A DNA stretch of 64,000 bases from Streptomyces sp. P3 (lineage in GTDB: Bacteria; Actinomycetota; Actinomycetes; Streptomycetales; Streptomycetaceae). Location of the stretch: assembly GCA_016893485.2 (NCBI GenBank), contig JAFEKX020000001.1, forward strand, positions 8,449,501 to 8,513,500, given 5' to 3'. How positions within the stretch are numbered: the first letter of the stretch is position 1; every line of letters starts with the position of its first letter. The notes beneath the pieces are model-generated. The model was given only the letters and a program-made list of their open reading frames with translations. It had not been told where the DNA came from and made no database searches. The position numbers and the translations under genes were made by a program. Of this stretch, positions 28,082 through 37,746 are shown piece by piece.

Positions 28082-28534
28082 ATGCACCGCAGACTCGCCA
28101 CCGGTCTCGCCGCTTCGACCCTGGCCCTGGCGGCCGTCGTCGCCACCGCGACAGCCGCCGGTGCCGCCCCCGCCGACAAGCCCCAGGTCCTCTCCAGCTG
28201 GACGCAGACCAGCGCGTCCAGCTACAACCTCTGGGCCGCGGCCCGCGCCAACCAGACCGCCTGGTCCGCCTACGCGTTCGACTGGTCCACCGACTACTGC
28301 TCCGACTCGCCCGACAACCCCTTCGGCTTCCCCTTCGCCACCTCCTGCGCCCGCCACGACTTCGGCTACCGCAACTACAAGGCCGCGAACGCCTTCGACG
28401 CCAACAAGTCCCGGCTCGACAGCGCCTTCTACGAGGACCTCAAGCGCGTCTGCGCCGGCTACAGCGGCGCCACCGCGACCACCTGCAACAGCACGGCGTG
28501 GACGTACTACCAGGCCGTGAAGGTCTTCGGCTGA
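28082..28534 (+). CDS. Secreted prokaryotic phospholipase A2
   Basis: Extracellular phospholipase A2 of 150 residues, very like the small Ca-dependent enzyme of Streptomyces violaceoruber (about 122 residues mature). A signal peptide of about 28 residues ends AAGAAPA. The catalytic His-Asp pair is in SCARHDFGYRNY near residue 95, with four Cys that can form two disulfides (DYCSD, SCARH, RVCAG, TTCNS). It releases fatty acid from the sn-2 position of phospholipids. The ATG at 28082 follows GGAGG. The gene is monocistronic and intact. Confidence 0.93.
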   Translation: MHRRLATGLAASTLALAAVVATATAAGAAPADKPQVLSSWTQTSASSYNLWAAARANQTAWSAYAFDWSTDYCSDSPDNPFGFPFATSCARHDFGYRNYKAANAFDANKSRLDSAFYEDLKRVCAGYSGATATTCNSTAWTYYQAVKVFG

Positions 28535-28645
28535 CGGTCCAGCAGGCGCGGGGCGTCGACCCTCGGCGTCCCGCACCTCCTCCTCGGGTGACGATCGGGA
28601 CCGCGCCGACCGATGAGTTCCGTCGGCGCGGACGGTCTACCGGAC

Positions 28646-29235
28646 ATGACCAACAAAGTGATCTCAGGAATGTCCATGTCCCTGGACGGCTTCATCACCG
28701 CGCCGGACGACACCCGCGCCAACCCCCTCGGCATCGGCGGTGAACGCCTGCACCAGTGGGTGCGGGACATGGACGACGCCGACGCCGAGGTCCTCGCCGA
28801 GATGGCGGACGGCGTCGGTGCCGTCCTCATGGGCCGCCACTCCTACGACATCAGCGAAGGCGAGGGCAGCTGGGGCGACGGGGGCCGGTGGGGAAGGTCC
28901 CCTGTGTGGTGCTCACCCACCGCGCCCCCGATCCGGCGGACGTCGTCGCCCCCGACGTGTTCACCTTCGTCACCGACGGCATCGAGTCCGCGGTGGCCCG
29001 CGCCAAGGCGATCGCCAACGGCCGGGACATCGGGGTCCATGGTGCGTCCGTCGCCCAACAGGCCCTGAACGCCGGGCTGTTGGACGAGGTGCACATCATG
29101 CTCGTCCCGGTGCTGCTGGGCGCGGGCAAGCGGCTCTTCGACCACCTCGGCGGTCCCGTCGAACTCCGCCGGCTCTGGTCGCGCGAGTCGCCGGACATCA
29201 CCCACCTGCGCTTCGAGGTGCTGGCCAAGCGCTGA
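28646..29235 (+). CDS. Dihydrofolate-reductase/RibD C-terminal domain protein
   Basis: Cytoplasmic NADPH-dependent reductase-like protein of about 197 residues (RibD_C fold). The entry motif GMSMSLDGFITAPDD near the N-terminus, VGAVLMGRHSYD (nucleotide-side loop) and the C-terminal VHGASVAQQALNAGLLDEVH and PVLLGAGKRLF are characteristic. One frame break near 28893 needs one base. The start is the ATG at 28646; an in-frame ATG 33 bases upstream is possible but lacks a better site. The substrate is unknown. It converges with the DeoR regulator gene, 22 bases apart. Confidence 0.85.
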
Positions 29236-29257
29236 CGAGGTGTCCGGTGCGGACTCG

Positions 29258-30036
29258 TCACACGGCGACGACCCGCACCCCCGCGTCCTCGAACCGCCGT
29301 ACCGTCTCCGGTGCCACCGCCGTGTCCGTCACCAGCGTGTTCACGGACTCCGCCGAGCAGATCCGGGCGAACGCCCGCTGCCCGAGCTTGCTGGAGTCCG
29401 CCGCGACGACGACCCGCTCGGCCCGCTCGCACAGCAGCCGGTTGATCGCGGCCTCCGCCTCGTCGTGGGCCGCCGCGCCGTGCGTCACGTCGAAGGCGAC
29501 CACGCCGAGCACCGCCACGTCGACGGTGATCTGCGAGAGCACCCGCCCGCGAGGGGTCCGACGAGTTCGTACGACTGCGGGCGCGCGACCCCGCCGGTCA
29601 GCACGATCTTGAACTGGGGCCGTACGGCGAGCTCGTTGGCGATGTTCAGCGCGTTCGTCACGATGGTGAGCGCGGGTGTGCCGGAGGTGAGGTCGCTGCG
29701 CACGGCCAGGGCGCGGGCCACCTCCGTGGTCGTCGTGCCGCCGGTCAGGCCCACCGCCTCGCCGGGCGCGACGAGTTCGGCGACCGCCTTGGCGATGCGC
29801 TGCTTCTCCGAGGCGTGCCGGGCGGTCTTGTAGCGCAGGGGCAGTTCGTACGACACCCCGTGCACCACCGCGCCACCCCGGGTGCGCACCAGCATCTGCT
29901 GCTCGGCGAGCTGGTCGAAGTCACGGCGGATCGTCGCCGCCGACACCGCGAGGTCGGCCGCGGCCTCCTCGACATCGAGCCGGCCGCGCTCGACGAGCAG
30001 GTCCAGCAGCGCCTTCCAGCGGGCGTCGCGCGACAT
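29258..30036 (-). CDS. DeoR/AgaR-family transcriptional regulator
   Basis: Sugar-phosphate-responsive repressor, about 259 residues. The N-terminal DeoR helix-turn-helix is seen in LDVEEAAADLAVSAATIRRD with the family's VRTRGGAV wing. The C-terminal sugar-phosphate-binding DeoRC domain has GLTGGTTTTEVARAL near residue 100 and VVAADSSKLGQRAFARIC near residue 215. ATG at 30036 has GGAGA six bases upstream. One frame break near 29548. It is divergent from the SIS isomerase and aldolase genes, with an operator between them, so it very likely represses that amino-sugar operon. Confidence 0.87.
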
Positions 30037-30092
30037 CCGCACTCTCCGTTCCTCGATTCTCCGTGACCCTAGCGCACAGCCCGTTGGTCCAC

Positions 30093-30140
30093 ATGCTTGA
30101 TTGTGCTCGAAAGATCGCTCTATCTTGCAGGAACAAGCAT
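30093..30140 (+). promoter_or_regulatory. Promoter and inverted repeat operator of the SIS-aldolase operon
   Basis: A -35 TTGATT (30097-30102) and a -10 TATCTT (30121-30126) are spaced by 18 bases on the plus strand. Perfect 7-base inverted arms ATGCTTG (30093-30099) and CAAGCAT (30134-30140) flank the promoter, as expected for a DeoR-type operator acting by looping or overlap. Confidence 0.6.
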
Positions 30141-30159
30141 CAACGGGGAGGGGTACGCC

Positions 30160-31040
30160 ATGACGTATGTCGAGGACGAACTGACCAGCCAGCCCGAGTG
30201 CTGGACACGCGCCGCGGCGCAGGCGCCGGAGTTCCGGGACGTCCTGCCGGCGCCGGGGAGCGGGTCGCGATCGTCGGCTGCGGCACCTCGTACTTCATGG
30301 GCCAGGCGATAGCCGCCCTGCGCGAGGGCGCGGGCCAGGGCGAGACCGACGCCTTCGCCGCCTCGGAGTTCCCGCACGGGCGGACGTACGACCGCGTCGT
30401 CGCCCTCACCCGCTCCGGCACCACCACCGAAGTCCTGGACCTCCTGCGGCAGTTGAGGGGGCGCACCCGCACCACCGCGATCACCGCCGACCCGCACACG
30501 CCCGTCATGACGTCCGCCGACGAGGTCGTCGTCCTCGACTTCGCCGACGAACGGTCCGTCGTGCAGACCCGGTTCGCGACCACCGCCGTCACCCTGCTCC
30601 GCGCCCACCTCGGCCTGCACACCGACGCCGTGGTCGCCGACGCCCGCACCGCGCTCACCGCCGAACTGCCCCACCAGCTCGTCGCCTGCGCCCAGTTCAC
30701 CTTCCTCGGCCGCGGCTGGACCGTCGGGCTCGCCAACGAGGCAGGCCTGAAGATGCGCGAGGCCTCCCTGTCCTGGACCGAGGCCTACCCGGCGATGGAG
30801 TACCGGCACGGCCCGATCAGCATCACCACCCGAGGCACCGCCACCTGGATGTTCGGCGAGGCCCCCGAGGGACTCGCCCAACAGGTGGGCGCCACCGGCG
30901 GGTTGTGGATCGACGGCGGCCTCGACCCGCTCGCCGAACTCGTCCGCGCCCAGCGCCTCGCCGTCGCCGTCGCCGCCCACCGCGACCTCGACCCCGACCG
31001 CCCGCGCCACCTCACCCGCTCGGTGATCCTCGCCCCCTGA
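30160..31040 (+). CDS. SIS-domain sugar isomerase/deaminase (AgaS-like)
   Basis: Double SIS-domain phosphosugar protein of about 293 residues. The first domain has VAIVGCGTSYFMGQAIAAL (near residue 40) and ALTRSGTTTEVLDLL, the second FLGRGWTVGLANEAGLKMRE and EYRHGPISI (near residue 210). This is the pattern of AgaS/GlmS-isomerase-domain enzymes that convert amino-sugar phosphates to ketose phosphates. The ATG at 30160 follows GGGGAGGGG. One frame break near 30255. With the aldolase 47 bases downstream and DeoR/AgaR upstream it suggests N-acetylgalactosamine or tagatose-type catabolism; the sugar is inferred. Confidence 0.85.
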
Positions 31041-31086
31041 CGCCCGAACCCCCGGCATTCCAGGACAGGAAAGGACAGGACAGGCC

Positions 31087-31934
31087 GTGCCCCTCGTCAC
31101 CACCGGCGAACTCGTCACCCGCGCCGCCACCACCCGCTCCGCCGTCGCCGCCTTCAACATCATCACGCTGGAACACGTCGAGGCCGTCATCGCGGGCGCC
31201 GAGTCCGCCGAGTCCCCGTCGTCCTCCAAGTCAGCGAGAACGCCGTCAAGTTCCGCTACGGCCGCCTCCTTCCGCTCGCCCGCGCGGCCGTCGCCGCCGC
31301 CGAACGGGCCGCCGTACCCGTCGCGTTGCACCTCGACCACGTCCAGAGCGACGACCTGCTGCGCCAGGCACCCGGCGCCGGATTCAGCTCCGTCATGTAC
31401 GACGCGGCCCGTCTGCCCTACGCCGACAACCTCGCCGCGACCCGCGCCGCCGCCGACTGGGCACACGCCCAAGGGCTGTGGATTGAGGCCGAGTTGGGAG
31501 AGGTCGGCGGCAAGAACGGCGAGCCGCCCCTCGACGCCCACGCACCCGGCGCCCGCACCGACCCCGCCCAGGCCCGCACCTTCGTCGCCGACTCCGGCGT
31601 GGACGCGCTCGCCGTGGCCATCGGCAGCTCGCACGCCATGACCACCCGCACGGCCACCCTCGACCACGGTCTCCTCAAGCGGCTCGCCGCCGCCCTGGAG
31701 GTCCCGCTCGTCCTGCACGGCTCCTCAGGAGTCCCCGACGACGAACTGACCGCGGCCGTCGCCGGCGGCATCACCAAGGTCAACGTGGGCACCGCCCTCA
31801 ACCAGGCGATGACCGGCGCCATCCGCACCTTCCTCGCGGCGCACCCCGAGGCGGTCGACTCCCGCAAGTACCTGAGCGTGGGCCGGGAGGCGATGGTCGG
31901 GGCGGTGGCCCGGATCATCGCGGTGCTCAGCTGA
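31087..31934 (+). CDS. Class II fructose/tagatose-bisphosphate aldolase (GatY/KbaY/FbaA type)
   Basis: Zn-dependent class II aldolase of about 283 residues, typical of GatY/KbaY. Seen: AAFNIITLEHVEAVI at the N-terminus, the zinc/catalytic LHLDHVQSDD near residue 82, EAELGEVGGKNG, AVAIGSSHAM (Zn His), LVLHGSSGVPDDE (Zn His) and GGITKVNVGTALN (phosphate binding). The start is a GTG at 31087 with GGACAGG upstream. One frame break near 31218. It would split the ketose-1,6-bisphosphate made from the SIS enzyme's product; no kinase gene is in the cluster, so that step must be encoded elsewhere. Confidence 0.88.
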
Positions 31935-31940
31935 GGCCCG

Positions 31941-33095
31941 TCACCTCTTGACGGCCTTCAGGACAACGAACTTGGCGTCGCTGGCCACGAGTTGACTGTT
32001 GCCGAACAGCCGCTTCAGCTTCACGTGGTAGGCGAGATGCCGGTTGCCGACCACCCACAGCTCACCGCCGGGCCGCAGTGCGCGCCGCGCCCCGGAGAAC
32101 ATCCGCCAGGCCGTCGCGTCCGTCGTCGCCTGGTGGGAGTGGAACGGCGGATTGTTCAGCACGAGGTCCACACTGTCGGCCGCCACCCCGACCATGCCGT
32201 CCCCGACCCTGAACTCGGCCTGCCCCGGCACCCCGTTGGCCTTGTACGTCGCCTCCGCCGAGGCCACGGCCTGGAACGACTCGTCCACGAACAGGACTTC
32301 GGCCTCCGGGTCGGCCAGCGACACCGCCGTACCGACGACACCGTTGCCGCACCCCAGGTCCACCACCCGGCGCGGACCGCGCTCCTCGGGCAGGTGCTGG
32401 AGGAAGAAACGCGTGCCGATGTCGAGGCGTTCGGCACAGAACACACCGGCGTGGTTGACCACCGTCCGCCCCGAGACCGTGCCGATCCCGTCGGGCAGGG
32501 CGTAGCTGTGCGGCCAGGGGTTGGCGGCGCGGGATGCCGACGACCGGGGCGTGCAGTGGATCAGCCGGGCCTTCTTCTCGGCCAGCGAGGTCCGGGTCGG
32601 GCCGAGGATCCGCTCGAACAGCTTCAGCGTCGAGGTGTGGATCTCCTTCACCATGCCGGTGCCCACGACCACCGTGTCCGCGTGCACCCCGGGCGCCAGC
32701 CGCAGCAACTGGTCCTCCAGCAGCGCGAGGCTCTTCGGTACCCGGACCAGCAGCACGTCCACGCGCTCGGGCGGCGGATCCTGGGTGGTGAGCAGCCGTA
32801 CGGAATCCGCGTCGACCTCGTTGCGCGCGAGGTTCGCCCGCGTCGCCTCCTGGGTCAGGAACGAGTCGGTGATCTGCACCGGACGGTGCTCCGCGAGCGC
32901 CGTGGCCAGGGCGCCCCAGCGGTCGCCGACGATCACGACCGTCCCGGACAGCGGGGTGCCCTGTTCCGCGAGCTGCCGCAGAAGGTATTCGTCGGAGGCG
33001 TCCCAGGCGCGCAGCCGGTCGCGGGGGTCCTCGGGAAAGCGGGACAGGGCGCGGTCGCCCCACGGAGTCGTCATTCGGTCGATATGGTCGTCCAT
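31941..33095 (-). CDS. RsmC/RlmG-like rRNA guanine-N2 methyltransferase
   Basis: Class I SAM methyltransferase of 384 residues, intact, about the length of RlmG (23S G1835). The N-terminal half is the inactive methyltransferase-like domain of this family (TVVIVGDRWGALATAL). The C-terminal catalytic half has VVDLGCGNGVVGTAV (SAM binding, near residue 250), the NPPF motif in LVLNNPPFHSH near residue 320 and ALRPGGELWVVGNRHL. It converges with the aldolase gene, six bases apart. The start at 33095 is the first of several ATGs; MTTPWGD at 33074 is an alternative. Confidence 0.88.
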   Translation of the reverse strand: MDDHIDRMTTPWGDRALSRFPEDPRDRLRAWDASDEYLLRQLAEQGTPLSGTVVIVGDRWGALATALAEHRPVQITDSFLTQEATRANLARNEVDADSVRLLTTQDPPPERVDVLLVRVPKSLALLEDQLLRLAPGVHADTVVVGTGMVKEIHTSTLKLFERILGPTRTSLAEKKARLIHCTPRSSASRAANPWPHSYALPDGIGTVSGRTVVNHAGVFCAERLDIGTRFFLQHLPEERGPRRVVDLGCGNGVVGTAVSLADPEAEVLFVDESFQAVASAEATYKANGVPGQAEFRVGDGMVGVAADSVDLVLNNPPFHSHQATTDATAWRMFSGARRALRPGGELWVVGNRHLAYHVKLKRLFGNSQLVASDAKFVVLKAVKR

Positions 33096-33151
33096 CGTGC
33101 GCCAAGGCTAACCGAGTCCCAGCTCACGGCCGGTCGGGGCAGGATGGAGCC

Positions 33152-33791
33152 ATGGACGCCGAGCTGTTTCCGAGGACCCGCACGGAGATCGCGCCGGGCG
33201 CGGTGCACGTTCCGGATTGGCTGGACCCGGACCGGCAGCGCGACCTCCTGACGGCCTGCCGCGAGTGGGCCAGACCCCGGCGGGCCTGCGCACGGTCCAC
33301 ACCCCGGCGGCGGCACGATGACCGCCCGCCAGGTCTGCCTCGGCTGGCACTGGTACCCGTACGCCTACGCCCGCACGGCGACCGACGGCGACGGCACCCC
33401 GGTGAAACCCTTCCCGACCTGGCTCGACGACCTCGCGCAGCGAGCGGTCACCGACGCATTGGGGGCGCCCACAGCGTCGTACGACATCGCCCTGATCAAC
33501 TTCTACGACGGCGCCGCCCGCATGGGCATGCACCGCGACGCCGACGAACGCTCCGACGCCCCCGTCGTCTCCCTCAGCCTCGGCGACACCTGCGTCTTCC
33601 GCTTCGGCAACCCCGAGACCCGCACCAAGCCGTACACGGACGTCGAGCTGAGGAGCGGCGACCTGTTCGTGTTCGGGGGCCGTCGAGAAGGGCGTTTCAC
33701 GGCGTGCCGAGGGTCTACGAGGGCACGGCGCCAACGGAGTTGGGGTTGCGGGGGGCGCCTGAATGTGACGCTCAGAGTGAGCGGCTTCTGA
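33152..33791 (+). CDS. alkB: AlkB-family 2-oxoglutarate/Fe(II) DNA-repair dioxygenase
   Basis: Oxidative demethylase of alkylated bases, about 213 residues like E. coli AlkB. After N-terminal LFPRTRTEIAPGAV the core has CLGWHWYPYAY, INFYDGAARMGMHRDADE (Fe-binding His-x-Asp), LSLGDTCVFRFG, the distal Fe His in RAFHGVPRV and the 2-oxoglutarate-binding Arg residues in RLNVTLRVSGF at the C-terminus. Frame breaks near 33290, 33680 and 33752. ATG at 33152 is divergent from the rRNA methyltransferase gene with only 56 bases between. Confidence 0.85.
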
Positions 33792-33912
33792 GGAAACTCC
33801 GGTGGGATGAGCGCCGTGCGGGGCGCGGAGAACTGCGCGACCAGCCCCACCGGCCGGCACGGTGGACACGACCCCCACCGGCTCCCGTACGGATCATGGG
33901 AGACTCGCCCTC

Positions 33913-35149
33913 ATGAGCGGCAAGGCGGACCCCGGCCGGCGGGGATGGGACCACCTCAAGAGCGCGACTGGACCGGGGCCGCGGAGCCCTCGGCCCCGCG
34001 CTGGAGCTCGTGCACACCGGCCGCGCCCCCACCCGCGCCGTCCTCACCGCCGAACTCGGCGTGACCAGGGCGACGGCAGGCGCGGTGGCCGCCGAACTGG
34101 AGGCCTTGGGCCTGATCAGGGTCGACGCCAGGCCCGGCGCCGCGGCCGGTTCGCAGGGCCGCCCCTCGCACCGGCTCGCGCTGGCGGAGAACGGCCCCGT
34201 CGTGCTCGCCGCCCAGGTGCACGCCGACGGCTTCCGCGCCGCGCTGGTAGGCCTCGGCGGCCAGATCGTCGCGACCGCCCCCGGCTGCGAGGCCGTGGAC
34301 GCCGACCCGGCGAAGGTGCTCGGCTCGGTCGTCCAGGCCGGTGCCGATCTGCTGCGCGAGACCGGCCGCCGCTGCGTCGGCGCCGGACTCGCCGTACCCT
34401 CCGCCGTCGCCGAGCCCGACGGGCTGGCGCTGAACCCACTCCACCTCGCCTGGCCCGCGGGCGCCCCCGTGCGGCGGATCTTCGCCGAGTGCGTGCGCGC
34501 GGCCGGTCTCACCGGACCCGCGTTCGCGGGCAACGACGTCAACCTCGCCGCCCTCGCCGAGCACCGGCACGGCGCCGGCCGGGGCGCCCGCGACCTGCTG
34601 TGCGTGGCGACCGGGCACCGGGGCGTCGGCGGCGCGCTGGTTCTCGACGGCCGTCTGCACACCGGGAGTTCGGGCCTCGCGCTCGAGGTCGGGCACCTCA
34701 CCGTGAACCCCGAGGGACGCCCCTGCTACTGCGGCAGCCGCGGCTGTCTCGACGTCGAGGCCGACCCGCTCGCCTTCCTCACCGCCGCCGGCCGCGAGCC
34801 CGGCCCCGAGGTGTCCCTGCTCCAGGAGTCCAACGAACTGATCCGCCACCACTACGACGACCCGTCCGTCCGGGAGGCCGCCGAGGCGCTGATCGACCGG
34901 CTCGGACTGGGGCTGGCCGGGCTGGTCAACATCCTCAACCCGGACCGGATCATCCTCGGCGGACTGCACCGCACGCTCCTGGACGCCGACCCGGACCGGC
35001 TGCGCGCGGTCGTCGCCGACCGGAGCCTGTGGGGGCAGAGCGGGGGCGTGCCGATCCTCGCCTGCACCCTGGACCACAACAGCCTGGTCGGAGCAGCCGA
35101 GTTGGCGTGGCAGCCGGTCCTCGACGACCCGCTGGCCGCACTGTCCTGA
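33913..35149 (+). CDS. ROK-family transcriptional regulator (NagC/Mlc-like)
   Basis: About 412 residues: winged-helix DNA-binding N-terminus (RAVLTAELGVTRATAGAVAAEL) followed by a ROK sugar-kinase-like domain. The zinc site of the ROK family is visible as GHLTVNPEGRPCYCGSRGCLDV (spread over residues 240-262), as is NPDRIILGG. The ATP-phosphate loop DxGxT is not obvious, as expected for a regulator rather than a kinase. The start is the ATG at 33913 (MSGKADPGRRGW); the frame changes near 33975-34000, where more than one base must differ. The ligand is unknown; proximity to the amino-sugar cluster hints at sugar control. Confidence 0.85.
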
Positions 35150-35267
35150 CCACGCGCGGTGCCGCGCGGCGGACGCCGTGGAAAGGTGTGTGGCGGGCCC
35201 GTTGGGTCCGTGACCCGAGTGGGTCTATCGTCGGAAACCTAAGGCCAGAGGATGGAGGCGGCCGGTG

Positions 35268-35517
35268 ATGCCGCAGGACGAGGCCGTGATCGGATGCACG
35301 GGAGAGGTGATCATCGAGACCGGGGAAGTGCGGGCCCCGGCGAGATCCTCGTGCGGGTCCGGGGCGGCTCCGAGACATTCCTGGCCTGGTCGGATGATCC
35401 CCTGCCCACGGGGGCCAGGGTGCTCGTGATCGAGTCCCGTGGACGGCGTGCCGTGCACGTCATCGAGTGGGCGGATCCATTGACGCGCTGGGCGGCGACC
35501 CCGTCGGCGCAGAGTGA
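35268..35517 (+). CDS. NfeD-like OB-fold small protein
   Basis: About 84 residues with an OB-type strand pattern (AVIGCTGEVIIETG, then PGEILVRVRGG, then ARVLVIESRGRRAVHVIEW). This resembles the soluble C-terminal domain of NfeD proteins, which pair with flotillins. Frame breaks near 35330 and 35477; with the second repaired the protein ends IDALGGDPVGAE at the TGA of 35515-35517, and that TGA runs into GGAG, the ribosome site of the flotillin gene. Without repair it would be fused in frame to the flotillin. GTG at 35265 is an alternative start. Confidence 0.6.
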
Positions 35518-35527
35518 GGAGCAAGAC

Positions 35528-36709
35528 ATGTTCGGTTACCGCGTTCCCGCCCCCGATGAGGCGATGCTGATCTCGGGTGGCAGGCGGGGACTGGGGGCGC
35601 GCCGTTCCGAGTGGTGACGGGGCACGGGAAGTTCGTGCTGCCGGTGTTCCGCAAGACCCGCTTCCTCACGTTGTCGATGTGTGAGGCCGAGGTCACCGAG
35701 ACCTGTGTGACCCGGCAGGGCATCGCGCTGCACGTCCGCGCCGTGATCGCGTTCAAGGTCGGCAACGACACCGAGAGCATCATCAACGCGGGCCAGCGCT
35801 TCCTCTCCGACCAGGACCAGATGTCGGTGCTGACCGGCCGTATCTTCGCAGGTCACCTGCCGTCCATCATCGGCTCGATGACGGTCGAGGAGATCGTCAC
35901 GGAGCGGCAGAAGCTCGCCGCCGAGGTGCTGGACACGTCGAAGGTCGAGATGGCCAAGATCGGTCTGATCGTCGACTCGCTGCAGATCCAGTCGATCGAC
36001 GACGGCGAGGTCGGCTACATCGAGGCCATGTCCGCACCGCACAAGGCGGCCATCCAGCGGCAGGCCCAGATCGCCCAGGCGCAGGCCACCCAGGCGTCGG
36101 TCGAGGCGGAGCAGGTCGCGGCCCGCAACCAGGCGGAGTACGCGCGGCAGACCGCGGTCGTCAAGGCCGAGTACTCGGCCGAGGTCGACCGCGCGCAGGC
36201 GCAGGCCGCGCAGGCCGGACCGCTCGCGCAGGCCCACGCCCAGCAGGAGGTGCTGGCCGCGCAGACCGAACTGGCCCAGCGACAGGCCGAGTTGCGGCAG
36301 CAGCAGCTGGTCGCCGAGATCGTGAAGCCGGCGGAGGCGGAGGCTCAGCGGATCAAGCTGCTTGCCATCGCCGAGGCGGACCGGATGAAGATTCAGGCGG
36401 AGGCGGCGGCGTCGTACGACCGGGTGGCGCTTGACCGGATGCTCATCGATCAGCTTCCGCAGATCGTGAAGGAAGCGGCGGGGGGTCTTGCGGGGGCCAA
36501 CGTCAATGTCCTCAACGGGGCGGACGGGCTGGGCGAGATTGCGGCGGGGTTGGTCTCGCAGGGGCTGACGATCCTCGACTCGGTGCGGGGGGAATCTGAG
36601 TGGGGCGGACCCCGACGGGCGTCGGCCCGGTGACGAGGTCAAGAACCTGCTGCAGTTGCAGGCCAAGAAGGACGAGAAGAAGAACGACGGGCCGGTTGAC
36701 CTGGACTGA
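35528..36709 (+). CDS. Flotillin/SPFH-domain membrane-scaffold protein
   Basis: About 394 residues. The N-terminal SPFH/band 7 domain includes KFVLPVFRKTRFLTLS and CVTRQGIALHVRAVIAFKVG, and the long Ala/Glu/Gln-rich coiled coil (near residues 180-290) is typical of flotillins. It is followed by a conserved IVKPAEAEAQRIK segment and a charged tail ending GPVDLD. Flotillins organise membrane microdomains. Frame breaks near 35602 and 36590. GGAG precedes the ATG at 35528. The preceding NfeD-like gene is the usual partner, separated by 10 bases. Confidence 0.88.
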
Positions 36710-36807
36710 GCGGCGGCGCTCCGCCGGGGGCCTGGGGCGGTGTGCGTCGTTTGTTTGGTGCGGCTCCGTCGTGGCTGGGCGCGCAGTTCTCCGCCCCTTG
36801 GGGGCGC

Positions 36808-37658
36808 TCACGGTGCCGTCAAGCTCCACAAGGCCGCCACCAGTGGGCGGCGTAGGTCTGTTCTGCGGACGCAGAGGCCGATCGGGAACGGCTCTGGGGA
36901 TGGGGTTGCCGTGAGCACCCTCAGTCGTTCCCGTACGGCGCTGTTGTCGAGGACCAGACGGGGCACCACGCCCGTTCCGCAGCCGAGGGCCACCAGGGTC
37001 AACAGGCCTTCGTGGCCGTCCGGTTCGCAGGCCACGTGCGGGGTGGTGCCTCGGGTGCGGAACCAGCGGTCGGCGGCCTCGCGGACCAGGCCCCGGTGGG
37101 GAAGGACGTACGGGCCTTCGAGATCCGGGTCGGGGCGGTCGAGGGCGGTGACCAGGACCAGTTCGGTCACCGCGACCGTGCGGCTCACCAGTGGTTCCGG
37201 GAGCCGGGCCGGGATGCCCGCGACCGCCACGTCCACCTCGCCCTCGTCGAGGCGGGCCAGCGCGGCCGCCGCGTCGCCGGTGCGCAGGTCGAGCCGTACC
37301 TGAGGGTGCGCGGCCCGGAAGGGTGCCAACAGGTCGGGCAGCAGGGCCTGGCAGGCGGTCACCGTGGCGAACAGGGCCAGTCTGCCGGTGAGTTCGGCCG
37401 GGTCGGGATGCTCCTCGCGGTAGGCGCGCCACAACTCCAGTGACTGGACGGCGTATTCACGGAAGCGGTGGCCCTCGGCGGTCAGGAGACCCCGCGCGCG
37501 CCCCGGTCGAACAGCCGGTGCCCGAGGTCCGCCTCCAGCCGTTGTACGGTCCGGGTCAGTGTCGCCGGGCTGACATGGCAGTCGAGACTCGTCCGTCCGA
37601 AGTTCAGGGTCTGCGCCAGATGCAGGAAAAGCCGTAGCTCCCGATGGTCGTCCCGCAT
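36808..37658 (-). CDS. ilvY: LysR-type regulator, IlvY-like
   Basis: LysR-family regulator of about 284 residues. The N-terminal helix-turn-helix reads ELRLFLHLAQTLNFGRTS and CHVSPATLTRTVQRLEADLG, closely following enterobacterial IlvY. The substrate-binding domain spans residues 90-280 (VRLDLRTGDAAAAL, GCGTGVVPRLVLD). It is divergently transcribed from the ketol-acid reductoisomerase gene with 88 bases between, the IlvY-IlvC arrangement, where IlvY activates ilvC when acetohydroxy acid substrates bind. One frame break near 37497. The start is the ATG at 37658 (MRDDHREL). Confidence 0.87.
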
Positions 37659-37682
37659 GCCGTGACCTGGCCCTTTCAGCTC

Positions 37683-37746
37683 GCGCAACAGACCGCTGCA
37701 CAGGTTGCGCTTGCCGCAACACTTGTCCGGAGCCTACAACTCCACC
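37683..37746 (+). promoter_or_regulatory. IlvY-type operator half-sites and leaderless ilvC promoter
   Basis: GCGCAAC (37683-37689), GTTGCGC (37704-37710) and CGCAAC (37715-37720) give overlapping inverted repeats; GTTGCG-N5-CGCAAC is a LysR-type site. A possible promoter TTGCCG (37711-37716) and TACAAC (about 37735-37740) would start transcription within a few bases of the ATG at 37747. There is no ribosome site, so the mRNA may be leaderless. Confidence 0.5.

Noticed and set aside
30063..30160. Upstream frame extending the SIS isomerase
   Set aside because: It would cross the promoter and operator between the divergent genes; the ATG at 30160 has a good ribosome site.
35268..36709. NfeD-like domain and flotillin as one fused protein
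   Set aside because: The fusion depends on a frame that begins only after an indel near 35477. Repairing one C gives a natural stop followed by GGAG and the flotillin ATG, the usual two-gene arrangement.
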